Source: an uncultured Cloacibacillus sp.
GTDB taxonomy: Bacteria > Synergistota > Synergistia > Synergistales > Synergistaceae
Direction: 5' to 3'
Assembly (NCBI GenBank): GCA_934511335.1
Contig: CAKSWL010000003.1
Coordinates: 1 to 28,011 of the forward strand
Length of the DNA stretch: 28,011 nucleotides
How positions within the stretch are numbered: position 1 is the stretch's first letter; each line of letters starts with the position of its first letter. Of this stretch, positions 15,384 through 24,105 are shown in pieces. The notes beneath the pieces were generated by a model that worked only from the letters and a program-made list of their open reading frames with translations, did no database searches and was not told the origin of the DNA. The position numbers and the translations under genes were made by a program.

Positions 15384-16258
15384 ATGATGTCCAATGCCGC
15401 TCTTAATCCAAATGTCTCGCTTGACGTACTTTTTGCTGATAAAAAGTAAAAGATTGTCGCCCTTCCCCGTCGCCCTGGGGACTTTCATCTATATCGCGGG
15501 AATAATAAGTTTCGGACTGCTCGGCCTCGGCCTTGACGCTCATGTGCCGATTGCGGTCGCCGCAATCGTTGCGGCCCTAGTAGGCAAGCTCGTCGATTGG
15601 CGTGCTTCTTATCCTGATTGCGATCGGTATGCTTGTCGGCTCATGGGTATAGGCCGGCGTCGTACCTGGTCTTATCTACTATGGATTCGACGTGCTTTCG
15701 CCCGGTGTTTTCCTCTTCGCGACGCTCATTATCTGCTCCATCGTATCCGTAGCCATCGGCGCCTCATGGGGAGTCGGCGGCACGATCGGCGTCGCCCTCA
15801 TCGGCATCGCCGCCGGACTTGGCATCCCAGCCCCTCTCGCGGCTGGCGTAATAATCTCCGGCGCCTATTTCGGCGATAAGATGTCGCCCCTCTCCGATAC
15901 GACGAATCTGGCCCCCGCAGTCTCAGGTTCTAACCTGTTTGACCATATCCGCGCAATGATGTGGACGACGATCCCCTCTTACCTCATCGTCGTCGTGATA
16001 ACGATCGTCCTCGGATTTTCCTTCTCCGGCGGCGCAAACGGAGCCTTCGACGCAAGCCGCATTGAAGCGTTCCAGAAGATACTTTCGGCGGAATTCCAGA
16101 TCAATCCTATCTTCGTGGCCCTGCCTCCCCTCGTCGTTCTTGTTCTGATCATGATGAAATGTCCCGCGCTGCCCGGTATGATCGCCGGCGCCGCTGCGGC
16201 TTCGTGCATCGCCATGTTCCAGGGCAAAACCCTCGCCGAGGCGCTGGGCGCCATCCAT
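15384..16258 (+). pseudogene. nhaC: N-terminal part of a decayed nhaC antiporter gene
   Basis: A start at MMSNAALNPNVSLDVLFADK breaks at an A-rich spot near 15440 and continues in another frame as RLSPFPVALGTFIYIAGIIS and PIAVAAIVAALVGKLV. A short internal deletion follows. A third frame gives LILIAIGMLVGSW, then an in-frame TAG near 15648, then a long clean stretch. That stretch has SWGVGGTIGVALIGIAAGLG, ISGAYFGDKMSPLSDTTNLA and FVALPPLVVLVLIMMKCPAL, ending ALGAIH near 16258 where homology stops abruptly. The gene therefore has a frameshift, a deletion, a stop and a lost 3' half. The missing C-terminal part resembles the fragment at 10983-11263. Confidence 0.85.
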
Positions 16259-16301
16259 CGTAAAGGTCGACCTTTCGGCTCTGGAAAAATTTTACGCCGC
16301 C

Positions 16302-16922
16302 ATGGGGGAAAAACACCGGCGCTCTTTCCAAAAATTCAATGACTACTGGAAAAACGAGGGCTGCGAAAAATTCTTTAATCCGCGGGCGGTCGTCAAAACG
16401 CTGCCGCTTGACGCTGCCGTCAAAAGCTTCGGCGCAAAGACGCTGCCGCTGGACGATTCCGCAGACCAGGCGGTCATGGCGGTATGGACCATCGGCGCGG
16501 AGCTTGAAAAAGAGGCGAGCGAAATGATGTCCCAACGGGGAAACCTGATGACCGGCTTCCTGTTCGACGTCGCCGGCTCGATCGCGCTTTACAACATGCA
16601 CGCGGAGCTCATTCTTTGGATCAGGCAAAACATCGCTGCGCCGAACAATAAATTCATCAACGGCGAATTCTACCCCGGCATGGGGGGCATGAGACAGGAC
16701 CTCATGGAGAATGTCGTCACGCTCGGAGAGACAGAGCGCCTGATCGGCGTCAGCGCAAGCGGGAATTCCCTGCTGCGCCCGCGAAAATCGCAGTGCTCCT
16801 TCCTCGCGCTGGGCGCGTCGGAGCATGAGACAGAGGTGAAAATGGAGCCCTGCAAGCCCTGTAACGGCAAAAGATGCCTCTACTACCAGCTCGGCGGCTG
16901 CCACATGATGACGGGAAAGTGA
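16302..16922 (+). CDS. Methionine-synthase-activation-domain-like protein, possibly 5'-truncated
   Basis: It has 206 aa from the first ATG. The body looks like the B12-dependent methionine synthase activation domain: LPLDDSADQAVMAVWTIGAE, a FLFDVAGSIALYNM helix, then FINGEFYPGMGGMRQDLMEN and LIGVSASGNSLLRPRKSQCS. The C-terminus adds CKPCNGKRCLYYQLGGC, a Cys motif found in corrinoid-associated relatives. Such proteins usually help reactivate cobalamin enzymes. The ATG has no ribosome site. The same frame extends upstream with plausible residues (VKVDLSALEKFYAAMGEK) straight into the nhaC remnant junction near 16258. The real start was therefore probably removed when the two genes became joined. 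It may be silent. Confidence 0.65.
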   Translation: MGEKHRRSFQKFNDYWKNEGCEKFFNPRAVVKTLPLDAAVKSFGAKTLPLDDSADQAVMAVWTIGAELEKEASEMMSQRGNLMTGFLFDVAGSIALYNMHAELILWIRQNIAAPNNKFINGEFYPGMGGMRQDLMENVVTLGETERLIGVSASGNSLLRPRKSQCSFLALGASEHETEVKMEPCKPCNGKRCLYYQLGGCHMMTGK

Positions 16923-16962
16923 GACGGACGGCGAAAACGGAGCGGCCCCGCGCGGGCAAAAG

Positions 16963-17850
16963 CTACTTCACCTTCTGCGAAATATAGACGCCCCCCAGGA
17001 TCAGCAGGCCGCCAAAAATCGCGAAGAGGGTGATCCTCTCGTTCAAAATCAGCGCCGAAAAGAGTACTGTGACCGGCGGGGTGAGGTAGATCAGATTGTT
17101 CGCCTTCACCGCGCCGAGGTTCCAGATGACGATATTCCAGCCCCAGGTACAGAAGGCGGAGGCGAATATCCCGAGAAATAGGATGTTGCCGGCGACGGCC
17201 GGGCGCAGCAGCTGCGCCGGATGGAGCTTCATCACCGGAGTAAGCGCCAGCAGCAGAAGCGAGAGCAGTGTATAAAAGAGCATCTTGCGGGCGATCTGCG
17301 CGGGGGTATAGTCGGACTTCACATCCCGGATGACGACGGAAAAGGCGGCGAAAGATAAGGCGGCGCAGAGCGCGATCAGGTCTCCCAGCGGGTTCAGCTT
17401 GAGGATGAAATGACCGTTGAATACGATAAAAAATATCCCGACCAGACAGAAGAAGCTGCCGATGATAAAACGGCGGGATATCTTCTCGCCCGCCGTGAAA
17501 ATGTGGGAGAGGACCCCCGTCAGCAGCGGCGCGGTCGAACAAAGAAGCGCGACGTTCGAAGCGGTACTGAAAGAGAGCGCCATGTTCTCACAAAGGAAAT
17601 AAAGTGTGATCCCCAAAAAGCCCGCCGCCGCGATCCGGGCCTCCGTCTTCAGCCCCATCATCGGCAGAGGGCGCGGACTGAGCGCCGTAAAGACCGTGCA
17701 GGCGACGGCAACGCGATAGAGCAGGATCTCTCCCGGCGAAAGATAACTAAGCAGGTACTTAGTAGCGACAAAGGTAATACTCCAGACGAACATCACCGCG
17801 GCGGCAAGCCCGTAACTGGGCAATTTCCCGCGGATCTCAAACATCTCCAT
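16963..17850 (-). CDS. DMT-superfamily transporter with two EamA domains
   Basis: A 295-aa inner-membrane protein with about ten transmembrane segments in two EamA repeats. The first opens SYGLAAAVMFVWSITFVATK and contains SPGEILLYRVAVACTVFTAL. The second covers PLGDLIALCAALSFAAFSVV, FASAFCTWGWNIVIWNLGAV and the closing ITLFAIFGGLLILGGVYISQ. The family exports metabolites and amino acids; the substrate cannot be told. The start is set at 17850 because GAGGAGG lies 7 nt upstream; the in-frame ATG at 17865 overlaps that site. It ends 40 nt from the convergent activation-domain gene and diverges from the ABC ATPase. Confidence 0.9.
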   Translation of the reverse strand: MEMFEIRGKLPSYGLAAAVMFVWSITFVATKYLLSYLSPGEILLYRVAVACTVFTALSPRPLPMMGLKTEARIAAAGFLGITLYFLCENMALSFSTASNVALLCSTAPLLTGVLSHIFTAGEKISRRFIIGSFFCLVGIFFIVFNGHFILKLNPLGDLIALCAALSFAAFSVVIRDVKSDYTPAQIARKMLFYTLLSLLLLALTPVMKLHPAQLLRPAVAGNILFLGIFASAFCTWGWNIVIWNLGAVKANNLIYLTPPVTVLFSALILNERITLFAIFGGLLILGGVYISQKVK

Positions 17851-17960
17851 CAGAATCCTCCTCATTTACTCCAAACTGCGGCAATTATATACGCTCGCCC
17901 GCTTATTGTCTTGAAAGATATTTGCTGTTACTATTTACATTGCGAACAGGGGGCGTTGTG

Positions 17961-19484
17961 ATGGCCGAAACTACCAAAACACTCGTATCGATGCGGGGGA
18001 TAGACAAAATCTTTTACGGGCAATACGCGAACAGGGGTGTGGATTTTGAACTGTTCGCCGGCGAGGTACACAGCATCCTCGGCGAAAACGGCGCGGGCAA
18101 GACGACGCTGATGAACTGCCTCGCGGGGATATACATCCCCGACGGCGGCACGATATACATCGGCGGGGAACCGGTCTTTCTGCCCAACCCCAAGGCGGCT
18201 ATCGCAAACGGCATCGGCATGGTGCATCAGCACTTTATGCTCGTCCCCGTATTCACCGTCTGGGAAAACATCATCCTCGGACTCGACGGCGTCCCCCTCG
18301 TCATCAACAAAGAGGAGATCATCGCGCGCATCCGCGAGATATCCGACCGCTACGGCTTAGCCGTCGACCCCGAGGCCAAGGTCTGGCAGCTCTCGATCGG
18401 CGAGCAGCAGCGCGTTGAGATACTCAAGATGCTCTACCGCGGCACGAAGGTGCTGATCCTCGACGAGCCGACCTCCGTCCTGACGCCGCAGGAGATACGC
18501 GAGTTCTTCAAGACCCTGAAAAACATGGTGGCGGCGGGACACGGCGTCATCCTCATCTCACACAAGATAGAAGAGATCATGGAAATCTCCGACCGTCTCA
18601 CAGTGCTTCGCAAGGGCGTGCGCGTGGCGACCCGCCGGGGCGCCGGCATCTCAAAAGAGGAGATCGCGGAGATGATGGTCGGACACAGCCTTGAGGGGAC
18701 CGCGCTCGCCGCGGACCGCCGGCTGCCGGGCGGCGTCGTATTTGAGTGCGCGCGCCTATCCCTGAAAGACCACCGCGGCGCGGAGGCGCTGAAAGAGGTC
18801 TCGCTTGCGATACGCGGCGGTGAGATATTAGGCGTCGCCGGCGTAGACGGCAACGGCCAGGACGAGCTCTGCGAAGTCCTCGCGGGGCTGCGCTCCCCCG
18901 ACTCCGGCTCAGTCTTCCTCGAAGGGCGCGACATCACCGGAAAATACGCGCGCTCCTATATAGAAGAAGGGATCAGCTACATCCCCGCCGACCGTAAAGG
19001 CGTCGGACTCGTAGCCAACATGAGCGTCGTTGAAAACATGGCCCTAAAGGGCTACTGCCGCCCGCCGATGGGGAAAAAAGCGGGCTTCATGGACTGGGCC
19101 TATATCACAGATTTCGCCGCCGAGCGCGTGAAAGATTACGACGTCCAGATACCGGACCTCTTCGCGCCGGTGCGCGTGCTCTCCGGCGGAAACCTCCAAA
19201 AGCTGATGCTCTCGCGTGAAATATCCGACGAGACCAAGGTCATCATTGCGATGCAGCCCACCTGGGGGCTTGACGTCGGCGCGGCGGAGTTCGTCCACAA
19301 ACGGCTTTTAGAGGCGCGCGAGGCGGGGGCCGCCGTGCTCCTCATCTCCAAAGACCTGCAAGAGCTCACCTCGCTCTCCGACCGCATCGCCGTCATGTAC
19401 AGCGGCGGGATCAGCGGCATCGTCGAAGAGCCGCGCAGCACCGACATCGAAAGGATCGGCCTGCTGATGGCGGGAGTAAGGTAA
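17961..19484 (+). CDS. Double-ABC ATPase of the nucleoside/BMP-type importer class (YufO-like)
   Basis: A 507-aa cytosolic ATPase with two fused ABC domains. The first has Walker A GENGAGKTT (41-49), LSIGEQQ signature (about 144), and Walker B VLILDEPTS. The second has the degenerate P-loop GVDGNGQDEL, the VLSGGNLQKLMLSREI signature and the altered Walker B IAMQPTWGLD. This is the usual asymmetry for the simple-sugar and nucleoside ATPases that work with BMP binding proteins. The start is the ATG at 17961 after AGGGGG; a 13-residue upstream extension lacks a ribosome site. Such genes are normally followed by two permease genes. Here nothing but a gap and the CRISPR locus follows, so it is an orphan in this window. 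Confidence 0.93.
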   Translation: MAETTKTLVSMRGIDKIFYGQYANRGVDFELFAGEVHSILGENGAGKTTLMNCLAGIYIPDGGTIYIGGEPVFLPNPKAAIANGIGMVHQHFMLVPVFTVWENIILGLDGVPLVINKEEIIARIREISDRYGLAVDPEAKVWQLSIGEQQRVEILKMLYRGTKVLILDEPTSVLTPQEIREFFKTLKNMVAAGHGVILISHKIEEIMEISDRLTVLRKGVRVATRRGAGISKEEIAEMMVGHSLEGTALAADRRLPGGVVFECARLSLKDHRGAEALKEVSLAIRGGEILGVAGVDGNGQDELCEVLAGLRSPDSGSVFLEGRDITGKYARSYIEEGISYIPADRKGVGLVANMSVVENMALKGYCRPPMGKKAGFMDWAYITDFAAERVKDYDVQIPDLFAPVRVLSGGNLQKLMLSREISDETKVIIAMQPTWGLDVGAAEFVHKRLLEAREAGAAVLLISKDLQELTSLSDRIAVMYSGGISGIVEEPRSTDIERIGLLMAGVR

Positions 19485-19775
19485 ATTAGGGAGACGCTGA
19501 TCTATAAAAAATCAGACGGGATAACGACCAGCGTACCTCCCCGCTGATTACGGCCGGAGAGCCGAAAACTATGATTCCCCGCAAAGCGCCTGGTTTGTCT
19601 GTCAAATGCGCCAGGCGCTGAACGGGCAGGTCAAGAGCGTCGCGCAATAGCGGTCTGCGTTCGCGTCCTATCCTGTGTTTTAATACCATGCGAAAAAACT
19701 CTGACGAAAAAACGGCGAAAAAAGAGAGACTTGCAGAAAGCGTCATATCCGCCTCCGCGCGGGGACCGGATTTGT
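19485..19775. other. Gap between the ABC ATPase and the CRISPR locus
   Basis: No gene is supported; a 98-aa minus-strand ORF has no recognisable content. It contains a 9-bp inverted repeat, AGCGCCTGG (19585-19593) with CCAGGCGCT (19611-19619), and no T-tract. The space would normally hold the two permease genes of the transporter. Confidence 0.4.
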
Positions 19776-19804
19776 TTTTCATTTGCCGCCTTCGCCTTTA
19801 TACT
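19776..19804 (+). promoter_or_regulatory. Promoter for the csm operon
   Basis: TTTTCA (19776-19781) and TATACT (19799-19804) are 17 nt apart. A leader of about 45 nt leads to the csm6 ribosome site GGAGAGGG. Confidence 0.55.
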
Positions 19805-19857
19805 ATAGAATAGAGATGCCTTTTAATTACAGACAACACACATAGGAGAGGGACGGC

Positions 19858-21191
19858 ATGGAAAAATACGTACTTTTTTCACCTGTCGGCATGACAGACC
19901 CAATAGCGAACTACCATGACGGCGCGATGCTGCACATTGCCCGCTGCCTTCATCCATCAAAGATTTACATCTACATCTCGCGAGAGGCGGCGGTCTTCCA
20001 GGAAAGGGACGACAGATACCGCAGGGCGATAAGGCTGCTCGGCGATTCCTTAAGCGTCGATTTCAAGGTGGAAGAGATCATGCGCACGGACTTAGTAGAC
20101 GTTCACCTCTTCGACGAATTTTACGATGAATTTGAAGATATCATCAAAAAAATAAAGGCAGAGAACCCCGGGCACACCATCCTGCTCAACGTATCCTCCG
20201 GCACACCGGCGATGAAAAGCGCGCTGCATACCATCGCCGCTATGACCGACGACGCCGACTGCGTGCCGATACAGGTCTCCACGCCGGAAAAGGGGCACAA
20301 TCCTCGCAGGGACGACGTCTCCGTCTACGACCTGGAAACCCAGTGGGAATGCAACGCGGACTGCCAGCCGAACTTTACCAACAGGACCTCCTGTTCAAAG
20401 AATTACAACCTCATCATGAAGATGAAAAAAGAAATCCTGCGCAAGCACATCGACGCCTATGACTACCACGCCGCGCTCTCCGTCGCGGAGGAGATCCCAC
20501 GCCTGCCAAAGGAAACCCACGATTATCTCCGTGCCGCCTGCGCCAGGATACAGCTCGACATGAGAGGGGTGGATTCCCTGATACCGGCGGACAGGCCGGC
20601 AAGCGCGATCTTTTCCCCCATACGCAGGGACGATCAGCGGAGCGTCGCGGAATACTTGCTGTGGCTGGATATAAAAGTCGAAAAAAAGAATACTGCGACT
20701 TCATCCGCGGCATCTCCCCGCTTTTTCTGGATCTTTTGGAAAAAATCCTCGAAAAGAACGGCATCGACATGCAGCGCTACTGCGCCACTTCAAAAAATAG
20801 AAAGCGCGCTTTGCGCCGGGAACGCCTTGAGCACAGTGATGAAGGACGCGAAATATTGAGCGTCCTCGACCCGCTCTTCGGCAGAGACGGCTTTCGCGAC
20901 AGCAATTTAGGCTCCGCGCAGCTCGCGCCGCTTGCCAGCCATTATTTAAACGACGCCAAGCTGGCGCTGAGTATAAAAGAGCTGCGCGAAAGCGAGGATA
21001 AATGCCGCAACATCGCCGCCCACGAGATAGTGGGGGTCACGGAAAAATGGATACAGAACAACTGCGGCCTCTCTCCTAAAAAAATCATAAAGATCCTCAC
21101 CGATCTCGCCGACTACAGCGGCATACCGCGGGAAAAAATCAAAGATTCATACCGCGCGATGAACGAATTCATCAAAGAATCGATGATCTAG
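19858..21191 (+). CDS. csm6: Csm6 CARF-HEPN ribonuclease, split by a -1 frameshift
   Basis: Csm6 is a ribonuclease switched on by the cyclic oligoadenylate made by Cas10 in type III immunity. The N-terminal CARF domain shows VLFSPVGMTDPIANYHDGAM and the ligand-loop motif NVSSGTPAM. The C-terminal HEPN domain carries the catalytic R-x4-H in KCRNIAAHEIV. The two lie in different frames. The first frame runs 19858-20859 and the second is read from about 20688 to 21191. The switch sits in GTC GAA AAA AAG, where a -1 shift on A AAA AAG (20682-20688) joins them into a 444-aa protein of usual length. A one-base homopolymer error or mutation would look the same. First gene of the operon; its stop overlaps the csm1 ribosome site. 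Confidence 0.85.
20682..20688 (+). promoter_or_regulatory. A AAA AAG slippery heptamer at the csm6 frame change
   Basis: In the incoming frame the codons are GAA AAA AAG, so the heptamer is in the exact register of the dnaX-type -1 slippery site. No strong Shine-Dalgarno-like stimulator is visible 10-14 nt upstream and no strong hairpin just downstream, which weakens the programmed interpretation. Confidence 0.4.
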
Positions 21192-21202
21192 GAGGCGATA
21201 AA

Positions 21203-23589
21203 TTGCGAAAAAATACCGCAGAGTGTACGATGGGAGGACTGCTGCACGACGTTGGTAAGATAGTCTACAGAGCCGGCTTGGACGCGGGAAATCACAGCGA
21301 GTCAGGCCCAGGTGGCTTGAAAATACTCTCTCCCAGCGCCCTGAGTTCCGCCCGCTCTTTGAGTGTGCGCGCTATCATCACGCAAGATATCTGAAAGACG
21401 CGCCCGTTGACCGCGCCTCGTTGGCGTGGATAGTCTACATCGCCGATAATATCGCAGCCGGCGCTGACAGGCGGGAACGCTGCGACGAAGGAACGGGGGG
21501 CGCGCCCTTTGAAAGAGAGATACCGCTGTCGTCTGTCTTCAACATCCTGAACGGCGGCAGCGGCAGGGGACGGTACGCGCCCGCCGACCTCTCTTTGCAA
21601 GCAAACTATCCCTCCCCGAATACCTCAGCTATAGGCGGCGACGAGTATCGGAAGAAGGCCGCCGAACTGGAGAAAGAGCTCAAGAAATTCCTCACCGCGG
21701 ATGGGAAATATATCAACTCGCTGCTCGGGCTGCTTGAAACGCTCTTCTCTTTCATACCGTCGAGCACCGCGACCAATGAACTCTGCGACATATCCCTCTA
21801 TGACCACTGCAAGGTGACGGCGGCGGTCGCGGCGGCGATATCCGAATATCTGGCCGCGCGCGGCGCCGATGATTTTAAAGAGGCGCTCTTTGCTAAAGAA
21901 AAGAGCTTCATGGATGAAAAGGCCTTCCTCCTCTTTTCCTGCGACTTTTCCGGGATCCAAAAATTTATCTACATGGTCGAGCCGGATAAGGCGCTCAAAT
22001 CGCTGCGCAGCCGTTCATTTACCCTCGAACTGTTCATGGAGCACATCATTGATGAAATCATCGAAGGCTGCGGCCTCTCGCGCGCCAACCTTATCTATTC
22101 CGGCGGCGGACACGCCTATATATTGCTGCCCAACACGGAAGAAGCCAAGAGCTTCCTGCGCGCCGCAAAGACGTCCGTGAACCGGTGGCTCTCGAAAAAC
22201 TTCGGCACGGCGCTCTTTCTCGCCTCTGCCTGGTGCGAGTGCTCGCCCAACGATCTGAGAAACATCCCCGCCGCCTCCGCCCCCTATCCGCGCCTATTCC
22301 GCGAGCTGAGCGCCATGCTGTCTGCCGCCAAAAACGCGCGCTACAGCGCGGATGAGCTGCGCACGCTCAATTTTGCAAAACAGGAGGGCGGCAGAGAGTG
22401 CCGCATCTGCGGAACAGAAAAAGATGTGAACAGCGGCGGCCTCTGTCTCTGGTGCTCCTCCTTCGCTGAAATTTCAAACGAAATACTCAAAGAGGACATC
22501 TTCATCTCCGTCACCAAAGAAAGAGAGGCGGGGCTTTTCTCCATCGAACTGCCCGAAGTAACGGAGGGAGAACGGCGGTTCGCCGCCATAGCCGACCTGG
22601 ACAAAGCGCGGCGCCTCGCCGGCAGCGGCGCTAGCCTGAGGACATACAGCAAAAACAGGCCGCACTCCGGGATCAACTACAGCACCAACCTCTACATGGG
22701 CGATTACGTCAGCGAAAAAGAGATGTCCAGCCTGGCGGCGGAAGCGGAAGGCATCGAGCGCATCGCCATCTGCCGCGCCGACGTCGATAACCTCGGGCTG
22801 GCCTTCACCGCCGGCTTCCAGCGAGAGGGCGCGGGCGCTGAAGAACGCTTCCGCTATCAGACGCTCTCTCGCTCCGCGGCCTTCTCCAGGGGGATGTCGC
22901 TCTTCTTCAAATACCATATCAATTCGATCCTGCGCAGGGACGACCGCGGCATCACGCCGCTGAACATATCCTCCGCGCCGGCAAAGGAGGGGCGGAAGCT
23001 GCTCGTCGTCTATTCCGGCGGGGACGACGTCTTCATCGTCGGCGCGTGGGACGACGTCATCGGCGCCGCCTGCGACATTCAGAAAGCCTTCGAAAAATAT
23101 ACGCAGGGGACGCTCTCGCTCTCCGCCGGAATCGGAATCTTCAAGCCGAAATACCCGATCTATCACGCGGCGGCGCTGACGGAAGAGCTCGAAGCGGCCT
23201 CAAAGAGCGTCGCCGGCAAAGGCTGCGTAACGCTCTTTGAGCCCCAAAGACACACCTACAAGTGGGATCGCTTCCGCGGCGGGGTCCTGCCCAAGGTCCG
23301 TCTGCTGGAAGAATACTTCAGCCATTCAGAAGATGGAGAAAGCGCCAAGGGCAAGGCCTTCCTCTACAGGCTCCTTGAGCTTGCGAGAAACGCCGAAGAG
23401 AAGATAAACATCGCCCGGGCCGCCTACCTGCTGGCACGCATGGAACCCTCATCAGCGGAAAAGAAAAAAGAATTTGCGCCTTTTTCCGCAGATGTCTTTT
23501 CCTATTTCCTAAACGAAAACGAGCGTCAAGATCTGATAACCGCGATATATATCTACGTATATCTGGTACGTCAAAGGAGTGAAGAGTAA
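21203..23589 (+). CDS. csm1: Cas10/Csm1, type III-A large subunit, frameshifted after the HD motif
   Basis: Csm1 is the large subunit of the Csm complex, with an HD nuclease and a palm domain that makes cyclic oligoadenylate. A TTG start follows GGAGG by 7 nt. The first frame encodes GGLLHDVGKIVYRAG, the HD motif, and fails near 21305-21312. The rest is read one frame over: FECARYHHARYLKDAPVDR, then the 722-aa open stretch. That stretch has FSCDFSGIQKFIYMV, the zinc finger CRICG...LCLWC (near 22400-22460), and the palm GGDD in VVYSGGDDVFIVG (near 23010-23030). Correcting one missing base gives 795 aa, normal for the family. The shift is not in a homopolymer or slippery site, so it is a real mutation or an error. 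The stop overlaps the csm2 start. Confidence 0.9.
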
Positions 23590-24092
23590 TGGTTGGCCCC
23601 GGAAATAACAGAGGCGGAAATAATAATTACAGAGGAAACCCTTACCCGCAGGATCAGAGACAAAGGCAGGAGCCTGCGTCTCCGCCGCGCCCCGCGCCCG
23701 CGGAAAAGCTGCCGGAGGAATATGCCGACAGAGCGGAGCAGGTGATAAAAAAAATCGGCAGGCCGGGCAATTATGACCCGGGAAAATTGACTTTCAGCCT
23801 CACCAATACAAAAATACGCCGCCTGCTTTCGCTGATGGTCGGCATCGTGAACGCCGAACGGCTGAGGAAGGAGCCCCTTATGTCGCAGGAAAGCGTCGAA
23901 GGGCTGATGATGGCGCGCGTCCGCGTCGCCTACGAAGCGGGGCGCGATCCCGAGGTATCCAAATTTGTCAAAGAGGCGAAATTGATGGAATATATTAAAG
24001 GCGTGGGAAAGGACAGAAAAGAATTTCTCCGTTTCGCGCGCTACATGGAGGCCCTCGTGGCCTGGCACCGTTTCTACGGCGGGAAAAACTAA
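23589..24092 (+). CDS. csm2: Csm2, type III-A small subunit
   Basis: Csm2 forms the inner helical filament of the Csm complex. It has 167 aa and overlaps the csm1 stop (TAATG). Residues about 1-40 are disordered-looking and rich in Gly, Asn, Arg, Gln and Pro. The helical core begins near EEYADRAEQVIKKIGRPGNY. Family marks are FSLTNTKIRRLLSLM, VSKFVKEAKLMEYIKGVG and the conserved end FLRFARYMEALVAWHRFYGG. The disordered N-terminus makes it longer than a minimal Csm2. Confidence 0.92.
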   Translation: MVGPGNNRGGNNNYRGNPYPQDQRQRQEPASPPRPAPAEKLPEEYADRAEQVIKKIGRPGNYDPGKLTFSLTNTKIRRLLSLMVGIVNAERLRKEPLMSQESVEGLMMARVRVAYEAGRDPEVSKFVKEAKLMEYIKGVGKDRKEFLRFARYMEALVAWHRFYGGKN

Positions 24093-24105
24093 GGAGGAAG
24101 CGATC

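Noticed and set aside
19486..19782. 98-aa minus-strand ORF between the ABC ATPase and csm6
   Set aside because: No ribosome site or motif, and it would run into the end of the ATPase gene.
22474..23166. 230-aa minus-strand ORF in csm1
   Set aside because: Shadow of the Cas10 palm region, which carries GGDD on the plus strand.
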